Below are positions 23,650 through 33,933 of a DNA stretch of 64,000 nt, piece by piece (the first letter of the stretch is position 1; every line of letters begins with the position of its first letter). This stretch comes from an uncultured Christensenellaceae bacterium (GTDB taxonomy: Bacteria > Bacillota > Clostridia > Christensenellales > UBA3700), in the NCBI GenBank assembly GCA_944381325.1, contig CALWKS010000001.1, forward strand, positions 310,001 through 374,000, written 5' to 3'. Under the pieces are notes generated by a model. The model made no database searches. It had not been told where the DNA came from and worked only from the letters and a program-made list of their open reading frames with translations. Position numbers and translations under genes: made by a program.

Positions 23650-25700
23650 ACGATCCTCTTGAACAACTTGTCCATGTCTTTGCGCGTAACGGCGACGATA
23701 GCAGGTCTGCCGTGAGGACACTGCACGGGTACGCCGTCCTTCATCTGAGCAAGCAAACTGCGTATCTGTTCTTCGGTGAGCTTATCGCCGGCTTTTATCG
23801 CCGATTTGCATGCCGCCTGAGCAAGATTGTCGTTTATAAGATCTGCGCTCTTCATATTGCCGATTTTTCCGCGCTCTGAAAAGACTTTTGAGAAAAAGAC
23901 TTCGAGATTAAGATTGCCGAGAACTTCAGGAACAGCGCTTACCTTAAAACTCAGTCCGCCGAAATCTTCCATTTCAAACCCGAGCGCTTTAAGATTTGAA
24001 AGACAACCCGTAATAAAATCATGCTGAGAGTTGTCGCAATCGAGAATGTACGGCACGATCATAGGCTGACTCAACGCTTCGCGTGCGTTGATCTTCTTTA
24101 TGAGTTCGTCATAAAGAAATCTTTCGTGAGCCGCGTGCTGATCAACTACATACGCCACGCCGTCCTGTTCAAGAATAAGATAGGTATTGAAAATCTGTCC
24201 GATCACTTCGTATCCTTGAGAAAGATTGCGATCGATTTCAGCAAAGACTTCGCCGTCATCATATATCGAAGGCTGAACTATTTCAGGTTTGAGTGTGCGA
24301 CCTGCGCCGTCTTTTACAGAAGGTGCGTTTCTTTTAAAATCAGGCGTTGCAAAATCAACGTCCGCAACTTTTGCCTGTTGTTTTAAAATTGCCTTGTCAA
24401 GTCCTTTTACCTGATTAACATCATCGTCGTCTTTAAACAGATTTTTAACTTTGTTACTCGCAGCAGATCTTACGACCGAAGATACATCCAAAGGCTTTTG
24501 AGCAGTCGGTTTTGTATCGGATTTTACTTCTTTTTCTAGAGAAAGAGCACTTTCAGGCTCATTTTTAACGGTTTCGCAACTGTTTTCTACAATATTGTTT
24601 TCTTGCAATAAAGGATTGTTTTTTTCAATAACTTTATCCTGATCCTTACTCTGTTCATAAGTTGTTTGCAAAATATGAACATCTGTTTGCATATCATTCA
24701 GCTTAACGCTTCCCTCTTCGCTTGCCAATGCAAGTGATATCGCGTGATAGACGCACGAGAAAACTTTGTTTACGTCGCGGAAACGCACCTCGCTTTTACT
24801 CGGATGAACGTTTACGTCAACGTCGTCGAAAGGCATCACGATATTAAGCACGAAAACCGGAAAACAACGTTTCATCATTGCGTTGCCGTATGCTTGAGAA
24901 GCGGCTACGCTTATAGTTTGATTCTGAACGATTCTGCCGTTGATTATTGCGGTCTGATAGTTCTTGTTATGCTTTGACAAAGACCTTTTGCCCGTATACC
25001 CGTACACTCTGTAACCGCCGGGGAAACTCTCGTCAAAATAAATAAGATTGTTGGCCACATCGCCTGAGTAAACCTGAAATACGGCGTCTTCAAGTCCGCC
25101 AACGGTATTGAAAACAGCTTTGCCGTCAACGATATATCTGAAAGATATATCGGGATTTGACAGAATGAGCGCGCTCATAGTCTGCGTAATAAATCCTTCT
25201 TCTGCCTTGGGCTTTTTAAGAAAACGAGCTCTTACGGGCGTATTGAAAAAGAGATTTTCAACTCTGATTACAGTTCCGTCATTGCATCCGCACGGAGCGA
25301 TCTCCCCTATTTTTCCGCCGTTTACTTCAAGCTGAGAGCCGAGTTCTGAATCCTCGGTCTTTGTCTTTACGGTAACCTGCGCGATTGCGGCAATAGAAGC
25401 CAAAGCTTCGCCTCTGAAACCGAGTGTGGATATACTGTCAAGATCGCTGGCAACTTTGAGTTTGCTTGTAGCGTGAGGTAAAAAAGCTTTTGCAAGATTT
25501 GAGGCTGTCATTCCGCATCCGTTGTCGGTAACGGTTATCGAACGGATGCCGCCTTCCTCTATCTGAAGCGTGATTTTGGTTGCGCCTGCGTCTATCGCGT
25601 TTTCTATAAGTTCTTTGACGACGGAGGAGGGCCTTTCGACCACCTCTCCTGCCGATATAAGGTTGTAAACACTGCTGTCAAGTACGTTTATATCTGCCAT
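23646..25700 (-). CDS. mutL: DNA mismatch repair protein MutL
   Basis: GHKL ATPase and nicking endonuclease of mismatch repair. The N-terminal half has ELIENAIDAGA, DNGCGM and GFRGEALASI. The middle (about 340-480) is a low-complexity linker. The C-terminal endonuclease domain has DQHAAHERFLYDE (metal site; the final Glu of the usual DQHAx2Ex4E is Asp here) and CPHGRP near 663. An endonuclease-type MutL fits a bacterium lacking MutH/Dam strand marking. 684 residues. It lies 7 bp after mutS. Confidence 0.96.
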   Translation of the reverse strand: MADINVLDSSVYNLISAGEVVERPSSVVKELIENAIDAGATKITLQIEEGGIRSITVTDNGCGMTASNLAKAFLPHATSKLKVASDLDSISTLGFRGEALASIAAIAQVTVKTKTEDSELGSQLEVNGGKIGEIAPCGCNDGTVIRVENLFFNTPVRARFLKKPKAEEGFITQTMSALILSNPDISFRYIVDGKAVFNTVGGLEDAVFQVYSGDVANNLIYFDESFPGGYRVYGYTGKRSLSKHNKNYQTAIINGRIVQNQTISVAASQAYGNAMMKRCFPVFVLNIVMPFDDVDVNVHPSKSEVRFRDVNKVFSCVYHAISLALASEEGSVKLNDMQTDVHILQTTYEQSKDQDKVIEKNNPLLQENNIVENSCETVKNEPESALSLEKEVKSDTKPTAQKPLDVSSVVRSAASNKVKNLFKDDDDVNQVKGLDKAILKQQAKVADVDFATPDFKRNAPSVKDGAGRTLKPEIVQPSIYDDGEVFAEIDRNLSQGYEVIGQIFNTYLILEQDGVAYVVDQHAAHERFLYDELIKKINAREALSQPMIVPYILDCDNSQHDFITGCLSNLKALGFEMEDFGGLSFKVSAVPEVLGNLNLEVFFSKVFSERGKIGNMKSADLINDNLAQAACKSAIKAGDKLTEEQIRSLLAQMKDGVPVQCPHGRPAIVAVTRKDMDKLFKRIV

Positions 25701-25707
25701 ATTTCAC

Positions 25708-28299
25708 CTATTTCAGCGCCTTATTTACGAGTTCGCTGAGCGTAGTAAGCGCCTGCAAGGGCGAAAGGTTGTTTACGTCAATGCTTCTTAGCTCATCGAT
25801 GATAGAGTTCTCCTGCATCATATCGACCATATCGGGCATGCGCGTGTCGGCTTTTGCAACTTTTGATTTATGCGCGTCGTTTTCAAGCTCTTTCGAAACT
25901 GCCCTTGCGCGCGCAATGACTTTCTGCGGCAGTCCTGCGAGTTTTGCAACCTCTATACCGAAGCTCTTGTTTGTGCCACCGCGCATGATCTTGTGAAGGA
26001 AAATTATTCCCTTGTCTCTTTCAGCCGCAACTATCTTATAATTGATCGCGCCTTCGAGAGCGCCCTCGAGTTCAGTAAGTTCATGATAATGAGTCGAAAA
26101 CAAGGTCTTGCACCTTATTCTGGACGTAACGTCTTCCAGCACGGCTTTAGCAATTGAAAGTCCGTCAAACGTAGAAGTTCCTCTGCCTATTTCGTCAAGT
26201 ATAAGAAGACTTCTCATAGTCGCGTTCTGAAGAATCGTCGCAACCTCGACCATCTCAACCATAAACGTACTCTGACCGTAAGCAAGATCGTCGCTTGCTC
26301 CTATACGGGTGAAAATTCTGTCTGTAATGGATATTTCAGCCGATTTTGCAGGAACGAAACAGCCTACGTGAGCCATAAACGTAATCAACGCGACCTGGCG
26401 CATATAAGTGCTCTTGCCTGCCATATTCGGACCTGTGATGATCATCGTTCTGTTCTGATAGCAGTCAAGTTCGGTATCGTTGGGTACGAATTCGTCAGAC
26501 TTCATAAGCGCTTCGACAACGGGATGTCTGCCGTCTTTAATGCTTATACTTTCTATGCTGTCGTTGATAACGGGCTTGCAGTAATTGCCTGCCGCAGACA
26601 GCTTCGCAAAAGAAAGCAATGTGTCACAGACAGCAACCGAGCGCGCCGTCGACTGAAGCATAGGAATGACCTTGAGCATCTGAAGCTTTATCTGTTCAAA
26701 CAGCATAAGCTCGAGTTTTACGCTTTTTTCGACCGCACCTAAAATTTTATCTTCGATTGCCTTAAGTTCTTCGGTTATGTATCTCTCGCCTGTCGTCAGC
26801 GTCTGCTTGCGGACGTATCTGAACGGGACTTTGTCAAGATTTCCTTTGCTAACTTCGATGTAATAGCCGAAAACCTTATTGTAACTCACCTTGAGGTTTT
26901 TAATTCCCGTAGCTTCCTTCTCGTCGTTTTCGAGTTTTGCCAGCCATGACTTACCGTCAGAATTTGCGCTTCTGTAAGCGTCGAGTTCTTCGCTGTAACC
27001 GCTTCTTATAAAACCGCCGTCTTTTGTAAGCGCAGGCGGATTGTCGTCAAGCATATCCGAAAGCATATTGTATTCGCTCTCAAGTTCAAACATATTGTCT
27101 TTGAGCGATATTAAAAGCGGATTCTTGCACAGCGAAAGCGCTTCCTTGAGGGCAGGAATAACTTCCAAAGATTGTTTTATCGAAATAAAATCTCTGGGAG
27201 ACGGATTGCCGTAAACAAGCTTTGTACAAAGTCTTTCAAGGTCTTTGACAAGTCCTATCGAGCTGTCAAGATTGCTTCTTACGCGGCTTGAATTGATAAG
27301 TTCTTCAACCGCGTCAAGTCTTGCGTTTATCTCCTTTTCGTCTCTCAACGGCTGCTCGAGCCAGCGGCGCAGATTGCGCGCGCCCATAGCAGTTCTCGTC
27401 TTGTCCATTACCTTAAGAAGAGTCGCCTTTGAAGAGCCGTCTCTCGTGTTCTGCGTTATCTCGAGATTGCGGCGGGCTGTTGCGTCCAGCACCATATATC
27501 TTTCGTTTCTTACGTATCTGAGCCCCGTTATGTGAGACAAAGAGCGCTTCTGCGTTTCTTTGAGGTATGTGCAAAGAGCGCCCGAAGCCATAATGCAGGC
27601 TTTCTTATTCTTTATCTCAAACATATCCAGATTAGCTACGCCGAACTGCTCTTTAAGCGCTTTTTCCGCATTCGAAAGTTCGAAACTCCACTCGTTATAG
27701 TTCTGAAATCTGGGCAATTTTGAAAGTCTCATCTGAGAAACGTTTTCTGTAAGCGCAAGAATATCCGCGTTACATATGATTTCAGCGGGACTTACTGTGA
27801 TAAGTGCGTCTTCAACGGACGAAAAATCATTGAGTTCTTTCTCAAGCGTATTGAATTCTCCCGTTGAAACATCAGCCCATGCAAGCGCAAAAGTGTTCTT
27901 GCATGCCGCGATACTTACAAGGTAATTGTTCTTTTTATCGTCAAGAATGTCATCTTCAATTACCGTGCCCGGAGTGATGACTCTAACTACGTCGCGCTCA
28001 AGCATATTCCCTTTGCTTTCTTCAGGGGACGTGAGCTGTTCGCATATCGCAACCTTATATCCTTTTGAAATAAGCTTTGAGATATAACCGTCGACTGCGT
28101 GATAAGGTACACCGCACATAGGCGCGCGTTCTTCCAAGCCGCAATCTCTGCCGGTAAGCGTGAGATCGAGAAGCTCGCTTGCAAGCTTAGCGTCGTCAAA
28201 AAACATTTCGTAAAAGTCTCCCAGTCTGAAAAGAAGAATAGCGTCCTTGTAGTTCTCCTTAACGCTGAGATAATATTTCATCATCGGTGAAAGTCCCAT
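25708..28299 (-). CDS. mutS: DNA mismatch repair protein MutS
   Basis: Mismatch-recognition ATPase. The mismatch-probing Phe-x-Glu is at 29-31 (GDFYEMFF), Walker A is GPNMAGKSTYM near 615, Walker B is LILDEIGRGTSTFDG, and the switch His is in FSTHYHEL. 863 residues, full length; the C-terminal tail is short. It starts one base after the miaB stop and precedes mutL by 7 bp, so miaB, mutS, mutL, miaA and ynbB form one operon. Confidence 0.97.
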   Translation of the reverse strand: MGLSPMMKYYLSVKENYKDAILLFRLGDFYEMFFDDAKLASELLDLTLTGRDCGLEERAPMCGVPYHAVDGYISKLISKGYKVAICEQLTSPEESKGNMLERDVVRVITPGTVIEDDILDDKKNNYLVSIAACKNTFALAWADVSTGEFNTLEKELNDFSSVEDALITVSPAEIICNADILALTENVSQMRLSKLPRFQNYNEWSFELSNAEKALKEQFGVANLDMFEIKNKKACIMASGALCTYLKETQKRSLSHITGLRYVRNERYMVLDATARRNLEITQNTRDGSSKATLLKVMDKTRTAMGARNLRRWLEQPLRDEKEINARLDAVEELINSSRVRSNLDSSIGLVKDLERLCTKLVYGNPSPRDFISIKQSLEVIPALKEALSLCKNPLLISLKDNMFELESEYNMLSDMLDDNPPALTKDGGFIRSGYSEELDAYRSANSDGKSWLAKLENDEKEATGIKNLKVSYNKVFGYYIEVSKGNLDKVPFRYVRKQTLTTGERYITEELKAIEDKILGAVEKSVKLELMLFEQIKLQMLKVIPMLQSTARSVAVCDTLLSFAKLSAAGNYCKPVINDSIESISIKDGRHPVVEALMKSDEFVPNDTELDCYQNRTMIITGPNMAGKSTYMRQVALITFMAHVGCFVPAKSAEISITDRIFTRIGASDDLAYGQSTFMVEMVEVATILQNATMRSLLILDEIGRGTSTFDGLSIAKAVLEDVTSRIRCKTLFSTHYHELTELEGALEGAINYKIVAAERDKGIIFLHKIMRGGTNKSFGIEVAKLAGLPQKVIARARAVSKELENDAHKSKVAKADTRMPDMVDMMQENSIIDELRSIDVNNLSPLQALTTLSELVNKALK

Positions 28300-28300
28300 C

Positions 28301-29623
28301 TTACTCCTCCGTTTCTCCGAAAAGCGACGCCGACTGCGAGCGCGTTATTTTTACGTTTACAAACTTTCCTATCATATCTTCTCCGCCGGGGAAAGTTACC
28401 AGTCTTCCGCTGTCAGTCCTTCCGCAGACGCAGCCTTTCTTATTGGGAGACAAATCCTCGCATAGAACTTCGAAGACTTTGTTCTCGTATTCATTTGAAA
28501 GCTCTTTCGTTACGGCATTCTGAGCCGCGATAAGTCTCATGATCCTGTCTTTAGCAACATCGGGATCAACCTGCGGCATCTTTGCGGCGGGAGTTCCTTT
28601 TCTTACGGAGTAAACGAAAGTAAATGCGTTGCTGTATCTTACTCTCTTCACGATGTCGAGAGTATCCTGAAAATCGCTTTCCTCTTCATACGGAAATCCA
28701 ACCATAAGGTCTGTAGTAATGCCGCAGTCAGGAAGCTTTTCTCTTATTGCCGCAATCGTATCCAGATAATATTCTCTTGTGTAGTGTCTGTTCATAAGTT
28801 TGAGTATCTTGTCAGAACCTGACTGCACGGGCAGATGGATATTATTGCAGATATTGGGATATTCAGCTATAACGTCTATAAGCTTTCTGTTGAAATCCTT
28901 GGGATGAGATGTCATGAAGCGGATGCGGTGCTTGCCGTCGACTTTTGCAAGTTCCTCGAGCAGGTTCGCAAAGCCGTATTCTCCGCCGTAAAGATCTTTG
29001 CCGTAAGAATTGACGTTCTGTCCCAAAAGCGTAATTTCTTTGTAGCCTTCGTCGACAAGACGTTTAAACTCGTCTTTTATCGCTTCTTTTGTGCGGCTTC
29101 TCTCTCTGCCTCTGACGTAAGGAACGATGCAATAAGTGCAGAAATTGTTGCAGCCGTACATTATATTCAGCCACGCGTTTGTGCCGCTGGTACGGTAGAA
29201 AGTTTCGTTTTCGTTTATTGCGGGAAGTTCGTTCTCGTCAATGTCAACGTATTTTCCTCTGCTTGCGGCAACCGAAGGGATATACGTTTCAAGAAGCGCG
29301 AGATTGGAAGTGCCGAGCACGATATCGATAAAAGGGAATTTCTCTCTGAGAGCCTTTCCTGCACCGTCCTGCTGAGTCATGCAGCCTACAACCGCGACGA
29401 TCATCGCGGGATTTTTCTTTTTATCTGTTTTGAGCATGCCGATATGACCCATTGCCTTGCGCTCTGCGTTGTCGCGGATACAGCAAGTGTTGAAGACGAC
29501 TACGTCCGCATCTTCGCCTTCCTGAGCTGGTGCATATCCGAGTTTTGTCAGTATTCCGGCGATCTTCTCAGATTCGTGCACGTTCATCTGACATCCGTAA
29601 GTAATAATCCTGTATTTTTGCAT
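28301..29623 (-). CDS. miaB: tRNA-2-methylthio-N6-dimethylallyladenosine synthase
   Basis: Radical-SAM methylthiotransferase that turns i6A37 into ms2i6A37. The N-terminal UPF0004 domain ligates an auxiliary cluster (YGCQMNVHES, FNTCCIRDNAE, VVGCMTQQ). The radical-SAM motif is CNNFCTYCIVPYVRGRE, and a C-terminal TRAM domain binds RNA. 440 residues from ATG 29623; a longer frame upstream lacks homology. It is the first gene of the mismatch-repair/tRNA-modification operon and diverges from the PBP gene across 59 bp. Confidence 0.96.
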   Translation of the reverse strand: MQKYRIITYGCQMNVHESEKIAGILTKLGYAPAQEGEDADVVVFNTCCIRDNAERKAMGHIGMLKTDKKKNPAMIVAVVGCMTQQDGAGKALREKFPFIDIVLGTSNLALLETYIPSVAASRGKYVDIDENELPAINENETFYRTSGTNAWLNIMYGCNNFCTYCIVPYVRGRERSRTKEAIKDEFKRLVDEGYKEITLLGQNVNSYGKDLYGGEYGFANLLEELAKVDGKHRIRFMTSHPKDFNRKLIDVIAEYPNICNNIHLPVQSGSDKILKLMNRHYTREYYLDTIAAIREKLPDCGITTDLMVGFPYEEESDFQDTLDIVKRVRYSNAFTFVYSVRKGTPAAKMPQVDPDVAKDRIMRLIAAQNAVTKELSNEYENKVFEVLCEDLSPNKKGCVCGRTDSGRLVTFPGGEDMIGKFVNVKITRSQSASLFGETEE

Positions 29624-29682
29624 ATAACAATTATAACGAAAATCAGCTGAAAACTCAAACAAAATACAGGTAAATAATAATT

Positions 29683-31947
29683 ATGCGTGTAAATAAAGAA
29701 AACAACGTTTCATTTGCAAAGAAATTCTTCAGAGGCATAGCGATCACCCTTGCGGTAATGCTCTTTTTTGTTATTCTTTCGGGAGCGGCTATTGTCATAT
29801 ACGTAAACAGCGACGTAGATATTAATGAAAACACGCTGGTATTCGACAACTCCGTTCCCGAAGTATACGACGCAAACGGAAATCTGACCTCTTATTGCGA
29901 AGCAAGCGAAATCAAAGCCGAAAGCGAAAATATACCTGACAACCTGAAAAACGCGTTTATTGCGCTTGAAGACAAGCGGTTTTATAAGCACCACGGCGTT
30001 GACTATATCCGCATTCTTGGAGCAACCATTGCCAATATCAAAAGCGGAAGACGCGCGCAAGGCGGTTCAACGATTACTCAGCAGATAGCCAAAAACGCTT
30101 TTCTGACCAGCGAAAAGAGCTTTTCAAGAAAGCTCAAAGAAGCGCGAATTGCCGTATCTCTTGAAAGGCGAATGAGCAAAGACGAGATACTTGAAACGTA
30201 CCTTAATATGCTCTATTTCGGCTCAGGCGAATACGGGGTGAAAAACGCCGCACGCAGATTTTTTGGTTGCGAAGTCGAAGAACTGTCGCTTGCTCAGTGC
30301 GCATTGCTTGCGGGTATAGTAAAAAGCCCGACAAAATATAATCCTATCAACAATTACGAAAACGCGCTTTCTCGTTCAAAACTCGTTCTCTCTCTGATGA
30401 AAAAACAAGGTATGATATCAGAAAATGAATATCAGTCTGCATTGAATGAAAATATTGTGATAGCCGACGATAAAAGCGCGCTTATGTTTGACAAAACATA
30501 TGTAGTCAATGCGCTTTCTGAAGCGTGCTCGATTCTCGATATAGACGAAAAAGAACTTCTCGTCCGCGGATATAAGCTATACACTTATCTTGATCCCGAA
30601 AGACAGACGGCACTCAAGAAGATAATCGACGACAATGCTTATTATATTGACGACAATGCACTTGCGGCGGCTATAGACTGCGACGTTGCGACAGGAGGAA
30701 TACGCGCAGTTTCTTCCAACTTTTCTGCAGATTTCTATCAGTTCAGACGTCAGGCGGGATCTGTGCTCAAACCCCTTGTTTGTTACGCTCCCGCATACGA
30801 ATCGGGAATGCTGTCGCCTGCAAGCATATTAAACGACGAACCTATGGATTTCAACGGATATGCGCCTGAAAACTACGGCGGCAAGTATTACGGCAAAATA
30901 TCTGCAAGAGACGCGCTTGCTTATTCCCTGAACGTTCCTGCCGTTTCAACGCTTACGCAGATCGGAGTGCAAAGCGGATTCAACGCTCTCAGAAGCATGG
31001 GATTCAATTTGTCTGAAGATGACGACAACTTATCTCTCGCCCTCGGCAGCACTTCACGCGGAACATCATTTATAGAAATGCTCGGCGGCTATCTTACGCT
31101 TGCCCGCGGAGGCGAATATAAGGGCGCGACTTTTATAAAAAGCATAACCGATGCCGACGGAAATACTGTTTATAATGCTGAAAACACGCTTTCTCGCAGA
31201 GTGTTCTCTGAAGAAACGGCTTACCTTACCACAAACTCGCTTGTAGCCTGCAGTAAATACGGTACGGCAAAAAAACTCTCTTCACTGCCGTTTGAAATAG
31301 CTTCTAAAACGGGAACTGTAGCGGCAGGCAGCGGCAATGCGGACGCCTATAACATCAGTTACACTGCAGAAGATTGCGTGCTGTTCTGGAAAGGCTCTGA
31401 AAGATACGACAATCCTCTTCCTTCCAACATAACCGGCGGAGGTTTGCCCACGCTTATGTGCAAAGACTATATTTCAGCTATTTGGAAAGACACTTTAAAT
31501 ACTTCATTCACTGTGCCTGAAGGTATTACAGAGATCAGACTTGATAAAATAGCTTATGAAAAAGACGGAGCTCTGATTCTTGCTTCAGACAACGCGCCTG
31601 AAAAATTTACCGTGAAAGATATATTCTCTTCAAAATGTTTGCCTGTTGAAAAAGACGAATCTTTCGACTATCCTTCAGCTAAAGGACTTGAAGCGAATAC
31701 AGCCGGCGGTCAGGTAACGCTTAAGTTCACCGCAGACCCTCATCTGAATTATAAAGTAATCAAAAAGTCGCTGTTCACCGACGACAAAATAATACTTGAC
31801 GTTCAGAATAAAGACGGAGAAATCACTCTGACCGATACCCCTGACGGACTCTTAGGTTATAACAGATACGTAGTCGTGTCTTACTACGTCGACGATATGG
31901 GCAGAGAGACGATCGGAGAGATCTATCAGATACCGATAGGCTGGTAA
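29683..31947 (+). CDS. Class A penicillin-binding protein (transglycosylase/transpeptidase)
   Basis: Bifunctional cell-wall synthase, 754 residues. A membrane anchor is at about 18-41. The glycosyltransferase domain (GT51, about 70-240) has catalytic Glu96 in ALEDKRFYKHHG and GGSTITQQIAKN. The transpeptidase domain has Ser360 (SVLK), SLN near 412-414 and Lys539 (KTGT). The C-terminal 130 residues look like a fibronectin-type tail. Its closest family resemblance is PBP1A/PonA; a sporulation role such as PbpG cannot be excluded. It diverges from miaB and ends at its own terminator. Confidence 0.93.
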   Translation: MRVNKENNVSFAKKFFRGIAITLAVMLFFVILSGAAIVIYVNSDVDINENTLVFDNSVPEVYDANGNLTSYCEASEIKAESENIPDNLKNAFIALEDKRFYKHHGVDYIRILGATIANIKSGRRAQGGSTITQQIAKNAFLTSEKSFSRKLKEARIAVSLERRMSKDEILETYLNMLYFGSGEYGVKNAARRFFGCEVEELSLAQCALLAGIVKSPTKYNPINNYENALSRSKLVLSLMKKQGMISENEYQSALNENIVIADDKSALMFDKTYVVNALSEACSILDIDEKELLVRGYKLYTYLDPERQTALKKIIDDNAYYIDDNALAAAIDCDVATGGIRAVSSNFSADFYQFRRQAGSVLKPLVCYAPAYESGMLSPASILNDEPMDFNGYAPENYGGKYYGKISARDALAYSLNVPAVSTLTQIGVQSGFNALRSMGFNLSEDDDNLSLALGSTSRGTSFIEMLGGYLTLARGGEYKGATFIKSITDADGNTVYNAENTLSRRVFSEETAYLTTNSLVACSKYGTAKKLSSLPFEIASKTGTVAAGSGNADAYNISYTAEDCVLFWKGSERYDNPLPSNITGGGLPTLMCKDYISAIWKDTLNTSFTVPEGITEIRLDKIAYEKDGALILASDNAPEKFTVKDIFSSKCLPVEKDESFDYPSAKGLEANTAGGQVTLKFTADPHLNYKVIKKSLFTDDKIILDVQNKDGEITLTDTPDGLLGYNRYVVVSYYVDDMGRETIGEIYQIPIGW

Positions 31948-32080
31948 TTATTATGAAATAAAACGATTTTTATAATAATTAACGCTAATTATTAATATTT
32001 AATACCCATATTTTAATATTTTGAGTAATTTAGGCGAATAACACTCAAAACTTGTTTAAATCTAAATTTATTTAAAAACA

Positions 32081-32117
32081 GTCCGTCCCAAAATCCGGGG
32101 ACGGGCTTTGTTTTTAT
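32081..32117. terminator. Terminator between the PBP gene and the acetyltransferase gene
   Basis: Stem GTCCGTCCC/GGGGACGGGC with T-rich sequence after it on the plus strand and AAAAACA before it, so it can work for both converging genes. The spacer 31948-32080 is AT-rich with nothing else seen. Confidence 0.75.
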
Positions 32118-32127
32118 GTTTTCAAAG

Positions 32128-32718
32128 TCAGACAATATCTTTTTCAATAAAGTGACGCGGATATTTATTCCAATATTTCAAATATACTCTTTCTTCGTTT
32201 CCGTCAAGATTAATCTGATACATTCTGAACGTAACGTCAAAATCTTTAGGAAGCCAGCGCTCAACATAACTGTACTTGTATTTCATGCCGACTGCTTTCA
32301 TAACATTGCCGCTTCTTAAATTATTAACGTCATGGGTAGCTGTCAGATATTCTATCCCCTCTTTTCTTGCAAGCTCTATAACTGCACTTACGGCTTCTCT
32401 CATTATTCCTTTATTTCTGAATTCTCTGAGCAAACCGTAGCCTAAATCGTGACTGTCATCGCCCGATACATGAACGTAACCTACAGGAAAGTTGTCTTGT
32501 TTAAGACAGACAGCAAAACCTATGCCTTCAGAAAAACTTCCGCAATCAGCATATCTTCTGCTGTAGAATTCAATTGCTTCAGCTTTGTCTTTTAAAGGAA
32601 ACCACGGCAGAAAAGTATTCAGCTCTGCATCGGAAAATATCCTGAAAATAGAATCTACATCTTCAGTAGTAAATCTTCTCAATATTAATCTTTCAGTTTC
32701 TACCGTATTTTGCGACAT
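32128..32718 (-). CDS. GNAT family N-acetyltransferase (RimJ/RimL type)
   Basis: 196 residues. The opening VETERLILRRFTTEDVDSIF is typical of the RimJ/RimL/SpeG-like subgroup; the acetyl-CoA pocket is LGYGLLREFRNKGIMREAV near 92-110, ending in a GMKYKYSYVERW strand. Substrate unknown: an amino group on a protein or small molecule. It lies 38 bp downstream of nothing on its own strand that it clearly belongs to; thiI lies behind it in reverse order and could be read through from it only on the other strand. Confidence 0.85.
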   Translation of the reverse strand: MSQNTVETERLILRRFTTEDVDSIFRIFSDAELNTFLPWFPLKDKAEAIEFYSRRYADCGSFSEGIGFAVCLKQDNFPVGYVHVSGDDSHDLGYGLLREFRNKGIMREAVSAVIELARKEGIEYLTATHDVNNLRSGNVMKAVGMKYKYSYVERWLPKDFDVTFRMYQINLDGNEERVYLKYWNKYPRHFIEKDIV

Positions 32719-32756
32719 ACCTATATCTGTTTACAACGACAGACTTGAAGTTTCGT

Positions 32757-33932
32757 TTAATTCTTCTGTTTAAGTTCTATCACTTCGATATTTTCAATCG
32801 CGGAATTTACAAGGCTTTCAAGATTGTCTATTTTAGCCTGCTCTTTCTTGGCAATCTCCAGCGACGGCTTTATTACGGGGTTCTTGGGAAGGAACACCGT
32901 ACAGCAATCCTGATAAGGAAGCTCGCTGAGCTTATATGTGCCGATCTCCTCTGCAGTCTTCATTATCTCGTATTTGTCCATACCTATAAGAGGTCTGAAT
33001 ACGGGCAATCCGCTTACCGCGTCGTTAGTTACGGTGAGACTCTGAAGAGTCTGACTTGCCACCTGTCCGAGACTTTCGCCAGTTATCAGAGCTCCGCAAC
33101 CGTTTTTCTCGGCAACTCTCTTTGCAATATCTATCATAATGCGACGCATAATCGTTATCATATAATCAGCGCGGCACTTTTCATGTATAGCAAACTGAAT
33201 TTCAGTAAACGGAACGACGAACAGCTTTATATCGCCCGCATATTCTGTAAGAACTTCAGCAAGATCGACCACCTTCTGCTTTGCTTGCTCGCTGGTATAA
33301 GGGAAACTGTGATAATGGATAGCGCATATCTGCATTCCTCGCCTTGCCATTCTGTATCCCGCTACGGGAGAATCGAAACCGCCGCTAAGAAGAAGCAATC
33401 CTTTCCCCGAACAGCCCACAGGCATACCCTGAGCGCAAAGCTCTATATCCCTGAACACGTAAGAATAACCTTTTTCTCTTATATCTATTTTGATTTCTAT
33501 CTGCGGCTTGTGCAAATCGACTTTATAGCCTTCTCTTCTTTTAAGAACGTATGCGCCTACGTCTGCGCCTATCTGTGCAGAATTCTTGTCAAGAGACTTG
33601 TCCGCACGGTTTACCGTGATGCGGAAAGTTGCTTTTGTGTCGGGAGCGTATTCGAGCGCAACCTCGTTGAGAGCCTGATAATCAGTCTCGACTTTTGTAG
33701 CGACGCTCAGAGAATGCAGACCGAAAACCTGTTTCATTCTTCTGACTATCTCGTCAGTCAGACTTTCGTCGTAATTCTCGATATAATATCTGTTCTGCGT
33801 TCTTACGAATTCGCAATCGATGCCTTGCAGTTTTGCTTTTATATTATCGATAAGAAGTTTTTCAAAATAGCTTTTGTTTCTGCCCTTAAGAAAAATTTCT
33901 CCGTATCTCAAAAGTATAACTTTGCTTTTCAT
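32757..33932 (-). CDS. thiI: tRNA uracil 4-sulfurtransferase ThiI
   Basis: Adenylates U8 of tRNA and inserts sulfur to give s4U; also linked to thiamine thiazole synthesis. N-terminal ferredoxin-like and THUMP domains are followed by the PP-loop SGGFDSPVAGYRM. 391 residues, so no rhodanese domain, as in other Gram-positives where the cysteine desulfurase next door passes sulfur directly. Start ATG 33932 gives the conserved MKSKVILLRYGEIFLKG; the longer frame runs into the upstream gene. One base separates it from the desulfurase gene. Confidence 0.95.
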   Translation of the reverse strand: MKSKVILLRYGEIFLKGRNKSYFEKLLIDNIKAKLQGIDCEFVRTQNRYYIENYDESLTDEIVRRMKQVFGLHSLSVATKVETDYQALNEVALEYAPDTKATFRITVNRADKSLDKNSAQIGADVGAYVLKRREGYKVDLHKPQIEIKIDIREKGYSYVFRDIELCAQGMPVGCSGKGLLLLSGGFDSPVAGYRMARRGMQICAIHYHSFPYTSEQAKQKVVDLAEVLTEYAGDIKLFVVPFTEIQFAIHEKCRADYMITIMRRIMIDIAKRVAEKNGCGALITGESLGQVASQTLQSLTVTNDAVSGLPVFRPLIGMDKYEIMKTAEEIGTYKLSELPYQDCCTVFLPKNPVIKPSLEIAKKEQAKIDNLESLVNSAIENIEVIELKQKN

Positions 33933-33933
33933 A

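Noticed and set aside
24670..24692. GAACATCTGTTT, LexA-box-like
   Set aside because: Lies in the low-complexity linker of mutL coding sequence, away from any promoter, with two mismatches.
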